NCBI GenBank assembly: GCA_905182985.1
Contig: CAJJDN010000091.1
Span: 1-64,000 of the forward strand
Origin: Paramecium sonneborni
Lineage: Eukaryota > Ciliophora > Oligohymenophorea > Peniculida > Parameciidae
Reading direction: 5' to 3'
DNA length: 64,000 nt
The notes under the pieces are model-generated. The model made no database searches and had not been told where the DNA came from. It saw only the letters and a program-made list of their open reading frames with translations. Position 1 is the stretch's first letter. Each line of letters begins with the position of its first letter. Of this stretch, positions 51,138-61,706 are shown in pieces. The translations under genes were made by a program, and so were the position numbers.

Positions 51138-54100
51138 TTTAGATATAATATATATAGATTATTAAATATATTTATTTACAAGATTAGATTAAATATTTTA
51201 AATGAATATTTTCCTAAATCACATTAAATTACAATATTATCTTATATTTAATAAAGTATTTATTTCTATTAAGGTTTGAATCAATCAATCAAGATTCAAT
51301 AATTGATGAATTAATCTATTGTAAAGATGTATTTATAATAATAAGATATTTCTAATTTACTTCCTATTTTTGCTTATAAGCATAGATATTTATAAAAATA
51401 AATAAATCTAGATTTTCTTTTAGAAATTGATTAGAAATTTTTAGATGTTTTCAAATTTATTAACTAAAATAGGCAACTTCTTATTATTGTTAAATTTTAT
51501 TAACAATAAAAATAATTAAATAATAAAATTTGATGATTAATTTATAAGAAATAAAACCTCATAAGAATGAGTATGTTGCTATTTAAAAAAATATAATTTG
51601 GAAAACATGATAAATTAAATAGCTGAAAGAAAATGCTTTAATTTTTCAAAGACAAAAAAACAATAAATAAAAAATAACAATAATTAAAATTATAAGAAAT
51701 AGATATGCTTGAATTTTCAACTCAAAGAGAGATTAGAAACTATAAATAAAAAATACTTTCAATTTGAATAGATATATCAATAAATCATATATCAAATATG
51801 AATATCTGAATTTGTAAAATTTGAAGAAAAATTATAGTAATCAGAAAATATTTGATGATATTAAAGTAAACACTTAAATGATAAATTAAATCTTCTGAAA
51901 GAGAATCTTTATATATTAATAATAAAATTTTGTTTTACGAAACTACAAATTCGAGTAAATTGTTAAAATTTTAAAATCATCTAAAGAACAGATTAAATAA
52001 TTAATCAAAAAGCATATGAAAGATTATTTTGAAACTCTATTGTGAAAGAATTCTATAATAAACTATGTGTATAATTTGCAATAAAATTTTTCTGCAAAAA
52101 TAGATAAATTGAAAAAGGAGTTGGAAAATTCATTACAAAGAAAAATAAATGTATTTGATTTTAATTTTTAACTAATTATTTCCTTTTGGGAATTAATTTT
52201 AAATAGCATTGTTAGAGTATTGAAATATTTAAAAGGAAAAAAATGGAAAACAGAGAAGAAATTACATTTAATTGAAAGATCTTTATTAATTAAAGAGAAG
52301 ATTCTTTAATAAATACAATAAAATGGAGATATAGAAAAATACTTTAAAAATTGTAAGATCAATCATATAAGAACGGAGAATAGATAATTAATCTAAATTA
52401 TATTAATTACTCTCATTCAAAACTCCCATTCTTTTTTAAAGAAGAAGAAACCTAATAAACTGAAATTTAAATATTCTTAATATTTAAAAGCATTGTAAAA
52501 TATTTGTAAATAGTGATAATAAAATATTTTTTTAAATTATGCTATCAAATTTAATTAACTTAAATATAAGTTTTTAAAGCTTAACAATGCTCTTCTTATT
52601 AAAAATTAACTTAAATTCTTACCTTTAAAACATAAATAAAGATTTTTGAATCTCTATCTGCATTTAATTCAAAAATATTCATTATTTTCTTTTTTGTGTA
52701 AAATTTGATATTTTTAAATTAAAGAAAGTTTTATTTAAATTATTAATTAATGATTCTTAGAATATTCTAATATTATATCTATAATTACAATTTTTATATA
52801 TTAATATTTACTTTAATTATTATAATAAAAATTACGCATTTTTATTCTAAACAATTATTTCTTAAGTTCCATATATAATAATACTTACATTGATTAGAAG
52901 ATGAATCAGATAAAATTCTTATTTGAATAATATAATAAAAAAGAATCACAGTATTAAATGAATACTTTCTTAGAAGTTTAAAATTCTTGATATGTTTATA
53001 ATATTATCAATTATGGTGTTTTTATATGAATAAAATAGTTTTATTATTTTCCTTTATATTAAGCAATTAATCATATTAGAATAGATTGATACTTATGATA
53101 TAATACAAATGTGATAATATTTATGAATAGTCTTATTAATTATAATATAAATATTCAACAATCATAAAATCTCCTTTATTTATTTAAATAGTGATATTCA
53201 ACAATTATTACAATGAGTGATATAATTGTTAAACAAATAAAAAGAAATTAAACAAATTCTCTTTATTTTTATTTTATGAACTTTAGGTGTAATTATTAAG
53301 GCATTGAAAGCTACTACTTGACTGAGGAATTCTTTGTTTATTTATTTTTAATTTATAGGCTTTTGTTTTATTTTTTTAAATAAGCTGAATTGAGCATCAA
53401 GCATCCTTCATACCTTTCTGTAAGTTTCTATCAACAATAATAAACAATTTAATACTTGACATTTTAAAAATTAATTTAATTGAGTTTAGAAAAGTTAATA
53501 CTTTTTATCTTAGTTGTTATTGTTGATAATTATTACTTGCATTTATTTATTTTATGATTTAGCAAGCAAAGAGCTAAGAGTATAATCCATTATTTATTAT
53601 TTATAAAGATATTAATTATAAAAAATTAAATTTACTGAACACCTTTTTATAATTAAAAAATATTAATTTTTTATTTAGATAGATTTATAATGACTATCGA
53701 TTAATAACAAATTATTTTCTTTTTTTAATATTTCAAATTTTTTAATAAAAATTGAAAAGAGGGTTATTGTATTTATTAAAATCTATCTTCTAAACTATAA
53801 TATTGATTGAAACATTAAAATAAAATAAATGTGCTTTATATTTAAATATAAGTTTTGCAAATATAAGATTAAACAAGCCTTTTGAAATTCAAAGCTATAA
53901 GGTAGTTAAATTTCTAATTATAAATCATTATATATGTTGTAAGAAATAATTGGCATTATCAACTTTTGATTAGAAATTAAAGACATAAGGATTTTCTCAA
54001 TTTATGATTCAGTATAAAAATATTTTTTCGTAAAGTTTTAAAAGTGAGGTTAAATGTTGTAGAAATTTTAGAAAAATCAATATCCTAACTTTTAAAAAAT

Positions 54101-54738
54101 GAAGATAATATAAAATTGAATCTAATCATCTATTTTGTATTTTATTTTTTCAATTCTACTTATAGTTCATTTCTTATAGATTATAAATAATAAATTCTTA
54201 AAAATTATTTAGAATTTTAAAAAAGAGAACTTTTAACTCAGACTTCAGAGCTTAATATTATAAAATATTTCTTAGATTACTTTGTTTCTTTATCATAATA
54301 GAATAATAAATCAAAATCTAAAGTTTATTAAATTAATATTAATGGATGGAACATCACAAAATAATAGAGATATCAATTGTATTTTAAGTAATTGAAATTT
54401 TTTACAATATTAATTTAGTTTAATTTTTATAGGATGATAATATTATGAGATCAGCCCTTTTACTTGTATTTTATTTTAGTTTTGCATTTAATTATAAAAA
54501 TAAAATAAGGAATCCATTGAATGTTTTAATTCAAAATTGAGTATATGCATTACTATAGAAATATCTAAAGGCATCTTTTTTTGATTTAATAATATCATAG
54601 TTAATAAAATAATAGATTTAATATTTATTCTAACTTTTAAAAATATAAAATTGTAGAGAATTCAACTTTAATAAATATAATAGTTAATAAAATGAATTTT
54701 TTTTGAATTAATACATATAAAAAATATAATTTAAAGAC
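51138..54738. other. long gene-poor region
   Basis: 3.6 kb without an intact gene. 51540-51900 has fragments of charged, coiled-coil-like sequence with several TGAs; the remnant at 51899-52516 is listed separately. 52520-54738 is AT-rich on both strands with no sustained protein-like frame, tRNA or repeat seen. The promoter of the next WD40-like gene must lie at its right end. Confidence 0.4.
51899..52516 (+). pseudogene. coding remnant with one in-frame TGA
   Basis: One frame of 206 codons between TGAs, broken only by TGA at 52043-52045. It is Lys/Leu-rich and protein-like on both sides (LKSSKEQIKQLIKKHMKDYF; KIDKLKKELENSLQRK; KEKILQQIQQNGDIEKYFKN). No start codon at the left edge. Probably a piece of a decayed helical or coiled-coil gene, possibly related to the intact coiled-coil gene 760 bases upstream, though no clear match was seen. 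Confidence 0.35.
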
Positions 54739-55785
54739 ATGGGGTGTCACATAATGAAATAGAATCAAGCAAAAAATAAAAAACATTTTTAATATAAACT
54801 TTCATCTCTGCATAAATAAGAAGGCAGTTTCTGTGCATTAGCAATTAACAGCAAAAATGATCTACTTGCTGTTGGTTCAGATAGCGAAATAAAAATATTT
54901 AACTTTAAAAGGGGATATTTAAAATAATTACAAGTAATTTCATTAAGAGCATACAATCTATCTCTTTTAATTTATTGTAAAAAGAAACCCTTTTTAATTT
55001 CTGCATAAGGTGCATCTTCATTAATGATTTGGAATTCAAGTCTAATATCAAATCCAAAATTCATATGTAAAATGATTGGACATTCTCAATAAATAATATC
55101 TATGACACTTGATCCAATATTGGAAGATCTCATTATATCTGGTTCTCATGATAACAATATTAAATTTTGGTCAATCTATAATAAATGGTTCTGTAAATAA
55201 ACAATTTCTGAACATACTAAACCAGTTCTCTCTTTAATTATGAACTCATAGGGAAATTAATTAATCTCTTGTAGTTAAGATAAGTAGATCTTCATTATTG
55301 ATAGAAATAATTAGACTTAATGGTTAATTAAATAAAAGATTCTATTACCAACTTATGGATATCGTTTATCATATATAACAGATAGTATTTTTATATTTCT
55401 ACCAAATAGTTATTATGATGGTACTCATCTTTACATTTTTAAAATAAATGATTTAATTAAATAATATCAAAAATTATGTTAAATTCCTATCTAAGGAAAA
55501 AATTAATATTGTTACTATTACTTTCCTTTACTCTTTATTCAATCTAAAAATATACTTCTTATAAAGAATGGTTGCTATGTTAATTTATTACAAATCATTC
55601 CTTCTATGTCTTAAAATAATTTTATTTATTAATTAGAATAAACAATATAATTTTAAAATAAATATATTTATGGAACTTTGACAGATGATGGAGAGTTTTT
55701 AATTATTTGGGATGAAGAATCAGAATAAATTTAAATAAGAAAGTTAAATATTATTAAAAAACATTGTTTATATTCAAATGAATGA
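54739..55785 (+). CDS. WD40-like protein (348 aa), paralogue of the 47247 gene
   Basis: Single exon, 349 codons, ATG 54739 to TGA 55783-55785. After a basic leader (MGCHIMKQNQAKNKKHFQYK), propeller strands include LAINSKNDLLAVGSDSEIKI, GHSQQIISMTL...ISGSHDNNIKFWS, and EHTKPVLSLIM...ISCSQDKQIFI. The end YGTLTDDGEFLIIWDEESEQ plus IQIRK is the same tail as in the genes at 17502 and 47247, and RN.QTQW..KQKI...YGYRLSYI parallels the 47247 protein (YGYRLCYI). Gly-2 could be myristoylated, but the context is not a strong match. Lies 278 bases upstream of paralogue D on the same strand. Confidence 0.83.
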
Positions 55786-56062
55786 TAAATAATTAATTTT
55801 ATATTCACAATTTAACAACTCATAACTATCAAATTTAGTCTTAAAAAATTAGAATTTTGTATATAGCAATATTATTTATTCAATTTAAATGATACATAAT
55901 AATTCTAAATTGTTAAAAATCAAAATAAATAATAAGCCCTCAATTCAGTCAAAGAATAGCTTTAACTTCATTAGTTTAATTAAACTAAACTAATATTAGT
56001 GTTTTAAAAGTAATTTTTCTATAAATTTAAATTAAGCTTATCAATTTATTGAATATTATATT

Positions 56063-59000
56063 ATGAGATTTTAATTTTAATTTATTATAGGCATAAGTCT
56101 TTTATTTTAACTTATTGTGAGTAACTCAAGAAAATGTGAAATAGTTGAGATCGAATCAAATCAAAAGTTTATTTCTAAATAAATAAATGTTTTATTAATT
56201 GAAAGTGATCAAGATGAATTGCAAGATTTTAATAACAATAATTACAACATTGTTGAAGAATCATTAAAAATTTCTAATTATGTAGATGATAATCTAATTT
56301 CAACTTAAATTATTGAACATTTAGGTTTTGATTAACTTCTCTGTAAATTCATTAAATCTTAAATCTATGTTATCTCTTGCATTAAAATATCTAATTTTTA
56401 TAAAAGGTAATCACTTAATTTTAAAGACTAAATTATACTAACATTAGAACTTAGCAATTTAGATGGTTCTATGTGTAATGAATTTTTTTTTAATCAATAA
56501 TCTTAATTTCAAATTTTTTGTTTAAATAATTCCTATATAAACATTTACAGTGTAGATTTAGAACATATAATAAAATTAGAGTTATAGTATAAAATAGATT
56601 AAAGGTAATATGAACTGTGTAAAATAAAATATTTTAAATTAGAAGATAATCATTATTTAATATCTTTTTTTCAATGCAAAAATTGGGGTGTATATTCTTA
56701 CATTAATTAAGATTTTAAGATTTTTTTGAATTATGAATTAGTTTTAAATGAGAATGCAATATAAATTTCATATTTAGAAAATATTAAAATATGTTAAACA
56801 ACCCTTTTTTTAATTGTTGAGAATGGAAATTATCATTTTTTAATTAATAAATAGAATCAAGCTAAATTTTAAATATTCATTTCCATTTCTTAAAATTTAA
56901 AAAAAATTTTACTATCATGGAATTGTTTATATTTATATGAAGTTGAATATAATTCATTAATCAATAAAACTAAAATTTTTAATAGAGGATATTCATTTTA
57001 ATATTCTTTGAATGGTCAACCTATTTATGTACAAACACTATAAAACATTCTCTTTGTCAAAACTCAAAATGAACTTCAAATAATTTATAATTAAAAAATC
57101 AAATAATCAATTAAAACAAATTCCTCATATTTTGTTTTTAATGATAAGTATAATTTGATATTTTAGCTTGATTAAATAAGTAATTACATAGTATTTTATA
57201 AATTCTCATACCCCAGAAATTTAATATAACCAACCTAAAAATATATTTTTTATATTTAAACTTCACCATTTTTCAATTAAAAAATAAAACATTGTAGCGA
57301 GTTTAAATATATTACATAAACTAATTCTAATAATATAACTTTAAAAATTATTAATAGTTGCTAAAAAACCTCATAATTATTATTGAACAAACAAGATTTG
57401 AATTTACCATATTAATATTTGATAAAGTTAGAATAAAAATATGAATTTAGAATCAATATATAAGATTAATATTCCTTTTTTTAAATTTGTCCCATTAAAA
57501 GTATTTATAAATAGGACTCAATTTTGGAATATTATTAAACCAAAATTAATAATAAAAGTTTTTCATTTGTAAAAACAAAAGAATACATATACATTTAAAA
57601 TTGTGATGATATGCCTTAATTTAAAATTTCTACCAAAGAATGTGCAGTATTTTTTTATTAAAGTTAAGTTCTTTTATGGTATTAGAATAAAAATCTGCTT
57701 AAGCTTATAAATTTCTAATACGAAAAAAAATTAGAAATTAAATTTGATAGCAGAATTACAAATATTATTCAATTCTAAATGATTGTAATAGTTTTCACAT
57801 CAAATAATAAAGATCCTTAATTAATTGATATGATAACTTAAATTAAAATAACATTGAAATCTAAAGTTTATAAAATTTTGAATAAATTAAATGAAATCTA
57901 TCTTTAAGATAAGAAAAAATATGAAAATGAAATAATTTAATTTTTTTATTTCTCATAAGCAACACCATAATTTATTTAGTATCTCCAATATTTTATTTTT
58001 GAAATTCATACAAAAATTATTTATACTAGGCTTGATAATATTTAAATTGTTTTTATAAAAGAAATGATGAGCAAATAATTTTATATTTTGGGAATACATC
58101 AAACAAATAATTAAATAATTGATCATTATTTTGATTTTGTGTAAATTGAAATTTTATATAAAGTAAATTTAGATGATTATAACTTAATTAAACCTTTATA
58201 ATATTAAATTGCTACTAAACATATAGCCATTGCCTGTCAAAAAGAAAATAAAATATTTGCTTTAATATTTGAAATAAGAATTATAAAACCTTTAAAATTG
58301 CTAAAAATTATTCAAATTAGTAAGAATAATTTTTTTTTTAGCGAAGAAAACTTTTTTTATTATGATTCTTTCGGTGAAATCATCATTATAAATATATTAA
58401 ATTTTGATATTTAACTAGAAAATCCTGTTCCATAACAAAGTGATCATGTCACTAACACTGAAATCTCATTCTAAATTATTTCTACTATTTAGACAGAGCC
58501 AGTTGTAAATTTAAGATTCTAATTAAAATTCTATAATGAGTGTTTTGGATTATTTCAAAAAAGTGATCATTTTTAACTGAATTAATCAACAAATAATTAA
58601 CCAAAAATTTTAATATCCAATTATTTTTTTGGTCCAATTGATTAAATAAAGATTGTAGATAATGATAAGACTCAAATTTATGGTCCATTATTACTATCAG
58701 ATGATAAAAATGACTTAAAAGAAATTATGATAGAGAATATCAACTTTCCCTAGAAATTTCATTATCTTTAAACTTAACCAAAAAAACTAATTTTTTACTA
58801 TAACAGTTAATATAGTTTAATTTTTAATTAATACAAAGAAGTATTTTTTAATGTAATATTTCTTGATGAAGAACGAATATTGTTTTTATTTTTTTCAGAA
58901 GTAGAAAATGAATTGATAGGAATGATTTATTAGATTAAAAAGGATAGCTTAAATCTAATTATAGAACCTATTTTTGTGACAAATATAACTTTAAATAGCA

Positions 59001-59995
59001 ATTATGATTAATATCAAGTAATTAAGACAGGCAATCTAATTGTATTTAAATCTGAAATCCCTTTAATAATATATTAGAATTTTAATTCAAGCATTAAATT
59101 AATAGAGAACCATTTGAATATTCTTGACATCTTTAAAATACAAGGTTATAATAATTTATATATATCTATATCCAGAGTGAATTCTGAAGGAGATTTTTTA
59201 TTCAATATTCTTTATTCTAACTAATTTGAATTAATTGTTAATAAAACTGCAATACTTTATTGGGATTAAATTCTAATTGAATTAACAAAATTTATTGATA
59301 TTGATAACTATAGATCTTTAAATTATTAGAACAAAAGTAATATTTTGGAGTGCAATATCGAAGAATAAATTGCAAAAATAGTAATTATTCAGACTTTTAG
59401 ATAATACTCTGTTTTAAGTGACATTCTTTTTTATTTGAACAATTATTCTATTTAGTATATCCCATAAAAGTTTTTAAGAAATGATATCGATGAAGAGATT
59501 GTTACTTTGGAGTTATATAATCAAAATATTCTATTTTTAAAATCGTTTTCAAATTCTATTTACTTTTATGATTTGAATTAGGATTCTAAAATTTATGATT
59601 ATATCGGAAGATAAGACTAAAATAATTATTCTTATTATTAATTGAATACTACCCATTTCTTTATATTTTAGAGAAATACAGACAAGGATTTAATATTTAT
59701 AGGAGAAATTGGGTATAAAATTGATGTAAAAAATAAAACTTTAGGAGATAAAACATTTACATTAGTTGCTGAAAATAAAGTATCATAAGCTCAATGTAAT
59801 ATAACCATGATAAATAATGATGATCAGAAAGAAAACTATATAGTTTTCAAATAAATAATGATAATATTTGGAGGGATTATTGTTTTTTATTTTATAATCA
59901 GAAGAATGTAATTAAAGCGTAAGCAACTAAATAATTTAAAACAGAGTAGAGCCTATTTCAGTGATTCTTAAGAAGAATCATAAAATAATGAATGA
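56063..59995 (+). CDS. large secreted, C-terminally anchored protein, paralogue family member D (1310 aa)
   Basis: Single exon of 1311 codons, ATG 56063 to TGA 59993-59995. Signal peptide FQFIIGISLLFQLIVSN, then KCEIVEIE (compare CEIVSIE in member A). The next 120 residues match member B closely (LLIESDQDELQDF; ESLKIS; LISTQIIEH; LLCKFIKSQIYVISCIKI). The body is beta-rich with scattered Cys, and one C-terminal membrane span (IMIIFGGIIVFYFII) is followed by a basic, Ser/Glu tail RRMQLKRKQL...SQEESQNNE. B and D are closer to each other than either is to A. Function unknown. It retains, uninterrupted, the region equivalent to the IES-like segment of member B. Confidence 0.88.
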
Positions 59996-60439
59996 TTTTA
60001 TAATATATTTTAATTATAAAAACTACTTAAATAGTTTTATAACCTTTATTGCTGATGATTTTATTTTATTAACTTATTTGATTTTTAAATTATGAAGAAA
60101 AGTTTGCTTTTATTATAAAAAGATTTAAATAATAGAATTATTTCAATAAAAAAATGAATCTATAAAGCTTAATAACTTTTTTTTGTTAATATTTGCTTAT
60201 ACATTAGTTGATTTAATAGGAGATATAAAAATTTTTCATAAATAAAATATGAAACAAAATTTTGGGTCAAATTTAGTAGATAATGATTATATCTTAACCA
60301 GTTTATTAGTTTTGTACTAATAATTTAAATTAAACTTGTCTGAAATTGAATATAGAAAGTTAGATTACAGATTATAATTGCAATAAAAATGCATAATAAC
60401 ATTGAATAAATATATAAAGTATAATTTGAGATTGTCATC
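59996..60439. other. convergent intergenic region
   Basis: AT-rich spacer 3' of paralogue D. No gene recognised. Confidence 0.5.
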
Positions 60440-61706
60440 CTTTATTTGATTTAATGAATGAGCTGAATTGAGAAAAGATGAATGTAAAGAGTGGTAATTA
60501 TAAATAATGTATGATAGGGATATAATTATAATTTAAGATTAAATATTTAACAGAAAATGTAATATACGGCCCCATTAGAGAGAAGACTTGTATTTTAGCC
60601 ATCTTAATAAATAATGCCATTAATGCATAGAAAAGAGAACATTTTTTCTCCTTTAAGAATAAGTCCATCAACATAATAGCATTTAAGTCCTTCATAACAT
60701 TAATTTTAGAAAGGAAATGAAGTAAATTAGAAGAGAATGAATAGTAATAATGATTAAGAGAAGGAGAAGGAAATAAAAATATTAATATAGCATAATTAAA
60801 GGATGAAGGATTAAATAAATTAATAAGCAATAGATTATGAGAATTTGAAACATAGATATGATAAGATGTATTAAGATTAATTAAGATTAATAAATGAATT
60901 GGAATAGATGTCAAAAGTATCGGAATAATAATTGAAAGAGATAAAAATAAAATAAGAAGTAATAAAAGATTAGTAGCATCAATTAGAATAGCAAAGTCAT
61001 AGTAAAAATAAAAGTTAGGATGAGAGTTATTAATTGAGATAATAGTTATAGATAAAAGATTAGGAGATAATAAAGTTAAAGTAAATATTAGAGGAGAAGA
61101 ATATGGAGAATTAGGAAATGAGGAATACATTGAATACAATAAATTAGAAAGTATAATTTATGACATAGCAAAAAGATTAATAATATTAGATAATAGATAA
61201 ATTTAATAAAGAATTATAGGATGAGATAACTTTGAAAACATAATAAATACATGCAACAAGTTAGAATTTAAGTTAATCATAATAATAGGTGAATTAATTG
61301 AGATTTGAGGTAGATTCATTGAAAGTGAAATTGTAATCATAATAATAGATGATGCCTTTGTAATAATTGTAATAGAAATATATAATGCTTTGTATGGAGA
61401 ATGATAGATTACATAGTGTAGTATAGAAGGAGTATGAGGTAAAGAGAGGGATGGAATAATAATAAGGGAAATAGGAATAGGAGATAGAATAATTAAAGAG
61501 TGAATTGAAATAGATATCAGAGGAGTTTAATAGATTATAATAGGGTTTAGTTTATGAATAAAAGAATATGTATTTGATAGAGAATTTGAAGAATTAGTTA
61601 AATTATTATATAGAGGAGAATGCAAGATTAAATGTTGTTCTAAGATAATAATAATAATCAAGAATATGAATATAAATAGATTAAATATTACTAAGATAAT
61701 TATAAA
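60440..61706 (-). other. 1.2-kb strand-asymmetric (purine-rich +, pyrimidine-rich -) region with a long open frame
   Basis: The + strand is strikingly purine-rich and C-poor (many GGA/GAA/ATA runs). On the minus strand, starting right after the TGA of the P4-ATPase and in the same frame, about 420 codons have no TGA, and from 61139 to 60498 there is no TAA or TAG either. The translation is Ser/Leu/Ile/Asn/Pro-rich (PNSPYSSPLIFTLTLLSPNL) with no family match. Because the minus strand lacks G, stops are depleted by composition, so an open frame is expected without coding. The + strand frames carry a TGA every 30-40 codons. Probably non-coding; a membrane protein is a weak alternative. Confidence 0.35.

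Noticed and set aside
60498..61139. 213-residue standard-code open frame on the minus strand as a gene
   Set aside because: Its sequence is low-complexity Ser/Leu/Ile/Asn/Pro and the strand is depleted in G, so lack of stops is expected from composition; no family motif or clear start. Kept only as a compositional region.
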